Shown piece by piece: positions 35,301 through 39,138 of a DNA stretch of 64,000 nt. Source of the DNA: an uncultured Clostridia bacterium (GTDB lineage: Bacteria; Bacillota; Clostridia; Christensenellales; UBA1242); the NCBI GenBank assembly GCA_944384395.1, contig CALWTD010000032.1:1-64000 (forward strand), given 5' to 3'. Position 1 is the first letter of the stretch. Every line of letters begins with the position of its first letter. Position numbers and translations under genes: made by a program. The notes beneath the pieces are model-generated. The model saw nothing but the letters and a program-made list of their open reading frames with translations, had not been told where the DNA came from and made no database searches.

Positions 35301-36923
35301 ACTTATGGTAAAAGTTGAATATTTTAAAATTTTGTTATTTGAGTTATTTTCTATGCTTTCCAAATTTATATTATCAATTTTTGGATTTACAACAAAACTT
35401 AAAACAACACTTGAAAATTGGCTATTTGCGTCATTGTTTAAATAATAATTTCTATTATTTTGAATATTGACACCATCGTAAACAAATCCAAATTCACTTA
35501 TTCCTTTTTTAAATACAAAATTTATATCTTTTTGAATAAGTTCGTTTTCTTCACTCTTTACTGTTATTGTAATACCAGTATTATCGTTAAAACCTTCTTT
35601 TGCAATGAAATAAAATTCTTCTCCACTTTCAAATAAATATTTACCATTTACAAATACAATTTCATTTCCCATTGAATTTTTAACAGTTAAAAATTTCAAA
35701 TTTTCATCAGCAATGTTTACATTTAGTGATAATTTATTTGAAGTTGCAGTTGTTGGTATTGCTTCAAATTTAATTGAATAACCTTCAATTTTGTTTTGAG
35801 AATAATATTTTGTATACAAATTTATTGGTGTATCCAAATTGATAAACCCTTCATCAGTTTTGCAAGAAATATCGGAAATTTCATCAAAAGTTGTTATTTT
35901 TATCTTGCCATTCGTTTTGTCGACTGTGCTAGATTTAACATCAGGATAATCAGGATAATATAAATCAAAATACAAAAAGTCTGTACCGGCAGTTGTATTT
36001 TTTTCATCAACAATAAATGTGAATAAATATTGATAATATCCACCTATTTCATCTTTTGAAATTATTGCATCATTTTGTTGTAATAAGCCTTTGTCTTGAT
36101 ATGTAAATTTAGGTTCAACAGCAATAGGTTCATTTGCCACACTAAAAGGAACACGAACAATTAAAGATAATATTGCAGTGTCTGGATTATTTCTTGATAT
36201 GTTAAATTCTAATTTGTCATCATCAAGTTCATTTCCAGATTCGTCACAAATTTGTATATTTTCTACATCAATAACCCTAACTACATCAATATCAATAGTG
36301 GTTTTAATTGTTTCTTTATAAGCAGAAATAACCTCAACACTTACTGATGTTACAGAAGTGCTAAGGTTGGAAGACAACACTAATTTGTTATTTATAATAG
36401 AAACGCCTTCAATGGCATTTAAGAGTCTGTACTCTAATTGTGTTTGATTTGTACCCTGTGGTAAAATATTAAACAAAGAATTACTTAAAACAAACTCGCC
36501 ACCTTTTGTTTTGTCATAGGCTACATGATATTTTAACTCTTTGGGAGCAATTGAAGAAATAGGCAATGTAGCAGACACAAAAAAGTGTGCCGATTTTTTT
36601 ATACCTTTAACTGTTACATCAACATTGGAGCATTGTCTATATGCAACAATTTTAATTTCTGTAACACCATCACCAACATAATTTGTTGTTATTTTTATAT
36701 CAGAAGAATCGTACAAAACAATAACACTATCATCAGTTGCATCTTTAACGGTTGCAGTAATAGTTTGTGTGTTATCGTTTTCTCCTAAAACGATTTGAAC
36801 ATTATCACTGCTTAAGGTGATTGTCATTTTATCGTTGTTATTATCGCACGCAGAAAAAACAACACTTGTTAGCGCAACAAGAACAAAAAGCATCGATGTA
36901 ATAATTTTTTTTATTCTTTTCAT
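17379..36923 (-). CDS. Giant surface lipoprotein, paralogue with long C-terminal extension
   Basis: 6514 residues in one uninterrupted frame. The lipobox is FSAC after a short hydrophobic signal. The first ~2600 residues follow the downstream paralogue closely: an Ig-like N-terminus, a beta-helix module near 1010, Ig-like domains including a PSYANYTHINVT segment (PYYADYSYIEVT in the other), then modules near 2135 and 2590. It continues with further GLUG-type modules near 3170, 4170 and 4980, and an unclassified region of about 1150 residues that lacks GLUG repeats. A hydrophobic stretch lies near residues 4610-4645. AGGAG precedes the ATG by 7 nt. A consensus sigma-A promoter lies upstream and the next giant gene starts 75 bases after the stop. 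A role in adhesion or surface structure is inference. Confidence 0.85.
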   Translation of the reverse strand: MKRIKKIITSMLFVLVALTSVVFSACDNNNDKMTITLSSDNVQIVLGENDNTQTITATVKDATDDSVIVLYDSSDIKITTNYVGDGVTEIKIVAYRQCSNVDVTVKGIKKSAHFFVSATLPISSIAPKELKYHVAYDKTKGGEFVLSNSLFNILPQGTNQTQLEYRLLNAIEGVSIINNKLVLSSNLSTSVTSVSVEVISAYKETIKTTIDIDVVRVIDVENIQICDESGNELDDDKLEFNISRNNPDTAILSLIVRVPFSVANEPIAVEPKFTYQDKGLLQQNDAIISKDEIGGYYQYLFTFIVDEKNTTAGTDFLYFDLYYPDYPDVKSSTVDKTNGKIKITTFDEISDISCKTDEGFINLDTPINLYTKYYSQNKIEGYSIKFEAIPTTATSNKLSLNVNIADENLKFLTVKNSMGNEIVFVNGKYLFESGEEFYFIAKEGFNDNTGITITVKSEENELIQKDINFVFKKGISEFGFVYDGVNIQNNRNYYLNNDANSQFSSVVLSFVVNPKIDNINLESIENNSNNKILKYSTFTISASGDMFNFAEQDAGDGQLVYLIEKGMVKEAYKYDLKIQSVEGKTGEGLITIKFESGQEVSCRIIVVEELSDVKVNIDPTFNTSSAVGNINYDESSINYLAVKMGQSLPLVFNSNATYNSVSYGFYDIDADFDIEDGLVPPTSADLYSSNSNVISANYLRAMSYISPIRVGKVWVKASFTGKEIKLSDNGLEYIYADKIIDKYFLVEIYVPITSFNASSKTIELYAYDEVGEFNKNLSTTTIDILFNNGLTSPTYDDIYWDFWGDIKLEQNVVYEFKATNSNVVYFTVENLGGGKFKFTALTRNADNEDSIFMPTTLSISAKDLGLDKNIIEYSINIVIKEPILVENIIASNVADNGIYLITQNLKGIVNGETSFKILTKVEPDNALNKDVAFRFIPNVGTPSNVLNISDDGLISVVGNYGGSGIIRILPKDGIFVDDLGNEYYRDNIVYCDIPVTIGDGTTRETSIRIQSLNEIVDGSFHYTLVNSVSYPQVWNNKPDTFNGGLYGKIEGNDFIATITLNDECLFNTLGINGLLEDLIVCGQVTSQAMLVNTNNGLIKNITVDIYNQNGKYVASKVETDQSSAGGLVNINYGKIENSTFSGSIIAPNGVVGGICAINYGTVSNSNVLIYNMQADSQMNFDGQIIGGLVGEMTENSRLEKSYIYNFSTDANFDTKVMGALVGMILSNNIVIEQCFAEIGQTSSFYVSKNASVNKNDENLIKNSYIISKFTQNVDEQESLQIKFSYFMTQNNGKYVFGTTQNTSEVFLNVSMGTSQIWNRNSTSNYGFPYLTKVVTLKALTGEDLQNIQIQNSRLSLAEDNGVAVMYLYKANGYVLTDYEKQVLNMINTISLNELFGVDKVDGLIVSSNNSNVIDCKTSEIQVKNLGMAELTLQSKYDLSVAPKTIIVYVIYATNNFTLSYKGQNLLNDATISIKNGVSDSLQSSITSTIVLSNREIPLMQNNFEVIFDVNDEESKFIVGKNIGTHTIVSKFEQEDGTILDSVDFDIYLKLIDTIVDTENSNKIQQIIKQNTLKRLNVFRTHGALSISSTINSATISASDELDIGITAIFDEKALNKTVNIEIYNSEWNDVSMLNIFENITLSKISETQNNNNTETIKFSATIKINKSLNSSKIDLNGYTIRFISDEYVYADVKINVLAQEILRVDVNNYAQKESSLSGSSYNYFPNNVLSPGTSGLLDIMVYPSYANYTHINVTAQPVNNQSVSLIAMKKNDNATYDIDLATNFEFIENGVKIYAKETASEVGRYYVRVVVPSTVNVNTSYNIYIDIYNNNEKVYTEVYSLLIVPQEKAGVTVEGKDKIFAVKGDTITADVVYEQTQQIESIIAYDMNTTNVNKNVTIINNQDFSSYATKYFKGTLSITLGENCGNVDIQVTTSRYVNGVKEEVYSILKIYVIDFELDFENTHLNNETGSDVVYGDKYFYNSLEFKIAGKYVKGENGLITSSERAYNTFIKNNYYLNNETGYEVNYSTKNKDTLIENLFYVNGNEYTPIVVKNNDGTYSTVSSDIIADFVIEEQTVNGEIQKVIKFLGKNIGTQRMLLEIKAKMPDGSIRTYQYFFDIVIANYVTEEQPEEISNADEFLNAFTGDIEQDYILTNDIILYDFSPIQDTSKIKSLDGNGYQIIIRSFSDSVLNQSTVSLSLFQNVSSNTTIKNLRLNIYHVDAITIDSNITNQVNIAPIAINNSGIITNTEVVSYRYLANQITPQISGLNIKANSTLNVSAQTSGFVLNNSGIITNSRVGGESINVYNVNDKGSVTYETIYLEPFVISSFGEISGFVHTNTGRISSSFVSNLREINNSNIDYTTITSGFVIENSGRISMSYAKGVKENSQDIHATKYGIETSGISAGFVYSNSGNISDSYANITLTNLGDNPGRTSAGFVYNNQSSGVVKTSLSLSRIIGATTTQMNFSGVDDWGNWQNFGTIENSYYYDAVALENSNILIEEAYGESASLVSSVTLEEYFYGYSFATNEQNDDGIWVMTTTGPELISANTKTVSLRYYSQQSSDEDMPMLNYATNYEYGSLNNPILIRNAQEFNSVFSGISGTSASKFVNLDKKQAFGNYRLINDIDLQELVSSDDEQTYRLASSNLTLTGIYREEGNGNGIGKFDGNGFTISGFALSDSYVESTADNFGMFATIESGAIVMNVNVIIGTTNAESEVLGVEAKNIKYVGAIAGTVYDSKVVNVNLVSAFENTNTVTVRGKNIVGGLIGRVIGNSYIFNLSSTNVSVTAAKFPDYYTSGASYTTYNQYSRLNETQNNNISYAGGIVGIIDTYNDDSITQEMFADSIISTNGNAIMLKTIGTSQIAAGTVGGVIGYVGPLTIVQDALYELSYVDTQNRNMQGLYSYNGFAGGIVGYNKGYLRQVRSEHEENWQINIIEDGVDDYYKGNYSVDRGNEQLFVGSSYNPIAIGGLVGLNVSGKIEKSYSKLNVITDALNSYAGGIVGINEKPTTSQTDYIKLSLNEVYAFGDVSASVAGGIIGLNKGGFDFDKVNAVNYWSNKLIDENYFNKTYAVSLNENANNSYKTSTALCKSLIKFNGTSVSSTNFYDDEYVSNITSLSNITGVGDDGELYDGFFTGNGWEKQSWERDEDELFPHILFGYITKIRYIRNQDDIDLLRVSTNDDIFVIDPDNSIENEDGLIGITKRIAPITNFSGTLRSLDNLNPSGFLFKTNQNRALFSSTNGATFYNFIVKYNTNIEFNSSLSTTAILVGTANDTTFNKLKFKNVTLNATLNTSATIGIVTANAKGTTVFSDIEISYCDMNISTFYKNESEETINVGMLFGTGTITTSQTKSGGIFDITIQSSNIFIEGKFEGIVNGRNESSIGLIGGNLQNSTSDGTVMPSVINNEISGTINVKCGLIQANVGYLFGYTSGINISSNFNDEQTTTTNELKPSITIWNEENISLLYNCNIGGIVGKASNSNISDVVIYPKININAISRIINIGGVAGRFESGNISNCEVKAINETSKNGIIKESTNKISILNIDYSNENNIGSLIGYAVASEKNNIDKVKSYIDLVVSICNKDSEGEIVNNIGGLVGNVKKYNISNAIYYANINYSSRNASDTTKDLVDTTSIGGLVGSGISLSLANVYSTGDITNNANIDEKTQLTLTIGGIVANLDGGENKSEIKNSIASGNVYPSYEVKEENDGSKIITKSKTNITKLNIFYYGGLVGNAKGEVQLASNISINTLFNKLDRQLAETYSANALVGNTSENASVIDTNNENTVSTNKYAHVYTLTTDDAVGENMMLNSILNSIITSLNNSDYNVLDKNYFGEDKDGTKLYPYTYPNGASSWDSGKEYYYLGTEDSSYTFQIKELTNTVVVSDGAQIIFEKESNVEDNAKNSPIASLDNNSIVSGVVVLANYNGDENISSENKVISGFVETNAGIIYSCNVRGRLNGNQKITGSITTNLRASAFVFSNSGLIKECYTSVDVVSYDSQTDENNVVVAGFVISNDGLIYNCYSSGSIQNYNPNETDGDYNGKMYLFGPGNVYDSFSNTRLVDLDIRDKDAKKRFAFDSSSSNCFYDAFACEAMLSNSNGGEAEKTNNIALGYEKYEENEINTISDNYDGNLKVNKNYNFGYGSFIDGAYTNIEYMWHSTGVGSQDNPYQVPNLGKLQQLPSSQEDETTYYVLINNINAEYISKTIDWQSKDISNINLSGYDGISELHYIKNLSTLNGGLFANVENSTISLLILENITIDLSENYIGDGTVGFLANKVTGMSNINNIEIRTIYNTTASIKLDDTKIKTLTFGNVVGSLGDNSTLSSCNLSSITSTKDRTEYVLKLSNYNINYIIGGMVGVLNGGTVENSSLTKPIYVDFAENVKMSDKTIIFGGIVGLQNYGSIENSYINQSIHLFDGELHNLNSDSISYQDKLSNLGKLYSDISKLKLYAGGIVGSCSDVITNNTSYDESEKIIDSCYILSNVEIIAGNSFAFDTTYLGGISGYGGNISNCYSKARSIIGHATYSVSDFDKDQAQKSDGISIGDNFHSSVRNIYSESGLGFDRYKKAIYRTVTQKAHVAGIANDYDSLNTVVNYCDNIQGGMESRNLYSYYDVNSWMVLLYDFLAFTAHKSIILTPLPGYVLLLIALNAPRIDVNLYYFSGNGYDYKNTDDYFAKIYAIAPIAWERVWYYGDYKPFMFPAGYPTYSLGGEGFDIVKNNVKNGIWMDIQKYSSGEKDYYYTEDGLLYIKQVYFDSIGTSAKGASANDTNGKVYSTAGQALEEIKISKEVEGVTKTTTYYGANDNSSVNGQGNVFNKYGLVYSLDDATYNNITQNTKIEDEDIDVLKGKGWEQCADGTWVPRDSVEVKKTDLSTMFTNNIEISQDENEATIKVSNIEDYRMLEVLINDLPEEDSSRLNEFWNEYTTNISYNKDLEVLYEIIKNSDEPSYTIKFVSNNGRTNISLDNVLPLGTKNYPFNGDVEGVNYGESGYYTLNNVITSTKKDGSTSGLFGYVKYLDIKNLNILYSNNNNIVVKSNNQYDIGGIVGTVVSNEIISSDSGEQISSISKNPNIIIKNVNVDYKFKDYIDVQNKDSVYSTSSNNIGALIGKTNNANIEIEQVKDLGCDITLKNIGSDNEQAVGGLIGLSENSIVNIIGVNETINISSSSSNKVVGGVIGKSKDSQITLQNIDIFGNIINEINNQSSVISGGVFGIVEQTNEENALSLDTINISLKEISAKASVKGVKSYSAGIIGYLHGNDTYFSQIITNETFKNINVGRSDYIGYEQKTFIMSGLNATEYSEIACADYFVGNRNEFSQTTSNIQNNETIKVYASALAVSKPNYNDLPAHDENNKITDNGIKQSVYAKEGNLGDAKKVIKVETFEYATEIDKTEGNAFINGEQYTLHNYKKDYYVVVTEIQTIKKDNILIDGSEPENDIDAIYAIVDRVYRLRIVGSMYNQGDYNIVDNYNFEFIVANEYIVTVNPYQSPSNVYKMTDRKTDFLPTFDASAQFLKQNGYTTDDDGNIKQMNYISVSKQNAITTYDNSINSKYSVKNNIATLNINVVNESRSIENGYFNSTSITTTFVNLQVVQENNTIKLKLNQTETTSKNSGDASLDEGNQSGSIENGQGSETVQEKSETLIIYKDIYTSNNGNWGSTSVNYDINGNVKDVADLAKNDYTYTFNVDLYNSHKLKIRDDIKHTDDSGLKPQMYITTGPQISIDGDSNKTYKTFIISTKENVEDSWYKDYVFVVDKNLQIAYLGYVSYTLQENSIEVDSQTNRNKLFFPYGNDIIIEKYENHLLSLHDLQFSSSSSLDVSDFEFKFNKTNTQIDYLITKNEDVYKIKETKQETIIENTIKISNISVKSLNSISISFNLEQNETKDEQTPDEQTPNYKSKISIDNLGKSLEVLSDVKVDGIEITSDKGFVIDNKLNDDDLHNGFYYYEFDYEQQVVNRYKLDGIAPNFTKGECDSFDFNGNPLSTTITPITNNSQTAFKVEYNYSSTTNTTMFRFKDSNNNNKTSFITLQGEFSFIDNQDGTLTISKDNLTYVIKFVNNEFIVQEIDYVAGFGETKYSIEEVHESATKKVLYITYLDKTIKYEIENNEYKNILATSLTGKITDTFFTLALQNEVNESTNIFLAINENGNEKSLVNLSTDLTYTIYAYEDRQKNTLLYIYNQNAVQDEDVEMASNKINENSLQSLYVNKDGVYECVINKQSVSNFMKDYYSYGINSLNIVPVYAPTNNELHLFDTIQITFDNDMESKLNYVYKNNTIYKYDLNEQQLELISSFDGVSVNYYRYDFANDNNAYTIMFIDQYNTVLNIDYKVAELDLIPFGDDYAIKTTSEDGTQTQYFTLRDGYIISGEIGTKVIDDVAYSSFGITQNVLLVYNNATYTNDQGEVISVDEYVLIKNQISLTNAEEIIDVNNGTIDNVTRNVTVENNKCTIADTINYADTTQQAIIYQFNLFAETLHFKVENEDTEYLVVTESLYGIDATEKKQLQRTFIKIGDTKVDAITGIVIKA

Positions 36924-36962
36924 TCCTTTTCTCCTTTTTCTATTGTCTTCAATTGTCGCATT

Positions 36963-37047
36963 TTTATTATATAATAATAAATAAATTCAAGATTATTATA
37001 TTATTATCTAAATCTCGTGTCAAATAATTTATTATATAATAATAAAT
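36963..37047. repeat. Pair of 20-bp direct repeats flanking the giant-operon promoter
   Basis: TTTATTATATAATAATAAAT occurs at 36963-36982 and 37028-37047, 65 bp apart. The core TTATTATATAATAA is a perfect palindrome. One copy lies just upstream of the -35 box and the other in the leader, an arrangement suited to a looping regulator, though simple AT richness could also explain it. Confidence 0.6.
36995..37023 (-). promoter_or_regulatory. Sigma-A promoter of the giant lipoprotein operon
   Basis: Perfect TTGACA (37018-37023), a 17-bp spacer and a perfect TATAAT (36995-37000) give a leader of about 65 nt. Two identical 20-bp AT-rich direct repeats flank it. No comparable promoter precedes the second giant gene. 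Confidence 0.8.
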
Positions 37048-37172
37048 TTTTTAGCAATTTTCGACATAACAAAAAAAAGAAATAAAAAATAAAAAAATAT
37101 TTTATTAAATAAAAAAAATAATTCATATTTTAATAAATTAAAATATGAAAAATTAAATAAAATATTTTATTT

Positions 37173-37424
37173 TTAATTATTTTTAATTTTTAAATATTTT
37201 TGTTTTGTAGATTCTCCACCCCTTATATGTTTTTCCAAAAAATTATTTTCTAATATTATTTTTACTTTAAAATATAAATCGCTATTTATTTTTTTTAATT
37301 TTTTTTGAATATCATTATGAACAGTACTTTTTGAATAGCCAAAAAAAACTGCCGTTTTTCTAATGGTTGAATTGTTATCAATAATATAATTTGCAAAATC
37401 TATAACCCGATTATTTTTAGACAC
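37173..37424 (-). CDS. spoIIID: Sporulation transcriptional regulator SpoIIID
   Basis: 83 residues, the normal SpoIIID size. It is a small DNA-binding protein that tunes sigma-E genes in the mother cell. Family features seen: an N-terminal helix with YIIDNNSTIRKTA, the helix-turn-helix core GYSKSTVHNDI, the NSDLYFKVKIIL helix, and the basic C-terminal signature HIRGGESTKQKY. The start is GTG at 37424 with AGGAG 9 nt upstream. The spoIIQ-spoIIID proximity seen in Clostridia is kept, but here acpP lies between them. A sigma-E-type promoter precedes it. Confidence 0.93.
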   Translation of the reverse strand: MSKNNRVIDFANYIIDNNSTIRKTAVFFGYSKSTVHNDIQKKLKKINSDLYFKVKIILENNFLEKHIRGGESTKQKYLKIKNN

Positions 37425-37447
37425 AACTTTAATCTCCTAACAAAAAC

Positions 37448-37477
37448 AATGTATGAACTATAATTCCAAAATATGTC
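37448..37477 (-). promoter_or_regulatory. Sigma-E-type promoter of spoIIID
   Basis: The minus strand reads GACATATT (37470-37477), 14 bp, CATACATT (37448-37455). This matches the known sigma-E pattern (ATATT, 14-15 bp, CATACA-T). SpoIIID is a classic sigma-E gene, so position and sequence agree. Confidence 0.75.
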
Positions 37478-37530
37478 ATAATTTGTCGGTTTTTAAAATG
37501 TGTTTATATCTTACTATTAAATTTATACAT

Positions 37531-37559
37531 AAAAAAAACACTTTAAAAGTGATTTTTTT
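37531..37559 (-). terminator. Terminator downstream of acpP
   Basis: A stem CACTT/AAGTG with a 3-base loop is flanked by A8 and T7 tracts between acpP and spoIIID. It separates the housekeeping acpP transcript from spoIIID, which has its own promoter. Confidence 0.7.
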
Positions 37560-37571
37560 ATTAAACAAAAC

Positions 37572-37799
37572 TTAATTTTTTGAATCAATTAAATCCACAA
37601 TAGATTTTACAGTACTTAATTTCATCGCTTCTTCGTCTGGAATAGCAATACCAAACTCATCTTCAAGCGTCATTAGCATTTCAACTGTATCCAATGAATC
37701 TGCACCTAAATCTTCAATAAGTCTTGAATCTTCTGTTATTTTGTCTTCAGAAATATTTAGTTGATTTGCAATTAACTTTTTTACTTTATCTAGTGTCAT
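37572..37799 (-). CDS. acpP: Acyl carrier protein
   Basis: 75 residues, the standard ACP length. The four-helix acidic protein carries the phosphopantetheine attachment motif GADSLDTVEM, where the Ser receives the prosthetic group and shuttles acyl chains in fatty acid synthesis. I chose the ATG at 37799 because GGAGG sits 5 nt upstream and overlaps the alternative ATG at 37811. It has its own sigma-A-like promoter and terminator and no fab genes nearby. Its insertion between spoIIQ-like and spoIIID is unusual. Confidence 0.95.
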   Translation of the reverse strand: MTLDKVKKLIANQLNISEDKITEDSRLIEDLGADSLDTVEMLMTLEDEFGIAIPDEEAMKLSTVKSIVDLIDSKN

Positions 37800-37820
37800 A
37801 TTTTCCTCCATAACACTAAA

Positions 37821-37849
37821 AATGTAACACTTTTTTAAAAAAATGTAAA
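37821..37849 (-). promoter_or_regulatory. Promoter of acpP
   Basis: TTTACA (37844-37849), a 17-bp spacer and TACATT (37821-37826) on the minus strand, ending about 20 bases upstream of the start codon. Confidence 0.6.
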
Positions 37850-37925
37850 GTATTTATTTGACTATTAGCATAAATACAATTTTGTGTGTCAAAGAAAATA
37901 ATTGATTATTATAAAAATTAAAATA

Positions 37926-37980
37926 AAAAATGCCATTTTACACATTAACCTTTTTAACAATGTATAAAATAGCAATTTTT
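37926..37980 (-). terminator. Terminator downstream of the spoIIQ-like gene
   Basis: A long imperfect hairpin (TGC-ATTTTA-ACATT pairing with AATGT-TAAAAT-GCA, single mismatches) with A/T tails lies directly after the stop. Confidence 0.7.
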
Positions 37981-38553
37981 TTATTTATCAGATAACGTCA
38001 AATAATTTGCAGGATCTACTTTTTGACCATCTTTATAAAGTTCAAAATGCAAATGGTTGCCACTTAAAAGTTCATCTGCTGCAGATTGTGACATTGTACC
38101 AATCTTTTCCCCTGATTTAACTTCATCGGATATAGTAACATCAGTTTCTTCTCCTAATGATGAGTACTTGCTCACAAACCCATTTTCATGAGTAATTGTA
38201 ATTGTTGTTCCATCTTCATATGTCGTTGTAACATCTGTAACCACACCATCCAAAACAGAATATACATCTAAGGTTTCCGATGTCATATCTATCGCCATAT
38301 GACTTTCCCATTGTTTTAGTGTTTCGTTATACATAAGTTCACTATCACTATACCATTTAATTACGCTTGGCGAATTAACGGGCAACGAAAACACCACGGG
38401 TGTTACATCTGTTTCAACATCTTGATTTGGTTCTTTTGTTGGAACAGTTGAAAACACAACTCCCAATGTAATACCTAAAACAAGAACAAATGCCATCATA
38501 TAGTATCCATATTTTTTTATGAAACTAAGTACCTTTCCTTTTTTATTTTCCAT
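37981..38553 (-). CDS. spoIIQ: SpoIIQ-like M23 (LytM) membrane protein
   Basis: 190 residues: a short cytoplasmic head, one membrane segment (about residues 12-36) and a C-terminal LytM domain. In endospore formers SpoIIQ sits in the forespore membrane and forms the channel with SpoIIIAH. The M23 metal ligands appear present (HMAID and HLHFE), as in clostridial SpoIIQ and unlike the degenerate Bacillus one. The ATG at 38553 is supported by GGAGG 5 nt upstream; the longer frame lacks a ribosome site. A weak sigma-F-like sequence (GTATA and GTCAATAAT) lies at 38570-38597. The symbol rests on domain plus the nearby spoIIID; another M23 protein is possible. Confidence 0.78.
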   Translation of the reverse strand: MENKKGKVLSFIKKYGYYMMAFVLVLGITLGVVFSTVPTKEPNQDVETDVTPVVFSLPVNSPSVIKWYSDSELMYNETLKQWESHMAIDMTSETLDVYSVLDGVVTDVTTTYEDGTTITITHENGFVSKYSSLGEETDVTISDEVKSGEKIGTMSQSAADELLSGNHLHFELYKDGQKVDPANYLTLSDK

Positions 38554-38613
38554 TTTTACCTCCACACGAATTATTGACAAATTTAAATTTGTTATACATA
38601 TAAATTTAAAGAT

Positions 38614-39084
38614 TTAATAACTTCCAAGAAGAAGTGGAGTTCCAATGTAAATTTTACCCTTGTTATAATATCCTTGAACATTAACTTTTTTGCCATTATA
38701 AGAGACACTGCCAGTAAATTTATTTGAATAACCAACAAAATTATCGTAGTTATTTTCTAATAAAGTAACATTTAGTTTTTCAATTACTTCTAAATACAAA
38801 TTTTTGTTGCCTTCAAAAATAAAAGTTACACCACTAATGTTTTTAATTGTGCTACTTATGTCTTTGTATTTGTCGTAATCACAATAAATAATTTGGCCTT
38901 GTCCATTATCAATAACACTGACATTGTCAAAACAAATATCTTGTTTGTTTGATGTAAACACTTGAACTTCTAAATTGTTATAGTTAGAAAAATCAAATTC
39001 ACTTTTAAAAAGTGATGCACTAAATAAAAAAACACACAACATAAAAAAAACAATAAATTTTTTCATACAAAACTTATTGCCCAT
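38614..39084 (-). CDS. Small exported protein of unknown function upstream of spoIIQ
   Basis: 156 residues with a signal peptide (MKKFIVFFMLCVFLFSASL) preceded by a short extension. The rest is a compact alpha/beta sequence without Cys pairs or catalytic motifs that I recognise. Its place 5' of spoIIQ recalls the exported YwmB-type proteins of firmicute sporulation loci, but I see no clear signature, so that is only a suggestion. No good ribosome site precedes either possible ATG, leaving the start uncertain. It may be co-transcribed with spoIIQ (about 60-base gap). Confidence 0.7.
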   Translation of the reverse strand: MGNKFCMKKFIVFFMLCVFLFSASLFKSEFDFSNYNNLEVQVFTSNKQDICFDNVSVIDNGQGQIIYCDYDKYKDISSTIKNISGVTFIFEGNKNLYLEVIEKLNVTLLENNYDNFVGYSNKFTGSVSYNGKKVNVQGYYNKGKIYIGTPLLLGSY

Positions 39085-39101
39085 ATTTTATTTTTTAAAA
39101 C

Positions 39102-39130
39102 AAAAAAAATTAGGTTGCCCTAATTTTTTT
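39102..39130 (-). terminator. Terminator after the G1PDH-like gene
   Basis: A perfect stem AATTAGG/CCTAATT with an A/T-extended base and a TTGC loop lies between two minus-strand genes, with a U-run on the minus transcript. Confidence 0.8.
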
Positions 39131-39138
39131 AATTAACA

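Noticed and set aside
38570..38597. Sigma-F promoter before the spoIIQ-like gene
   Set aside because: The -35 and -10 match moderately, but the implied start point falls inside the ribosome site, so I did not list it as a feature.
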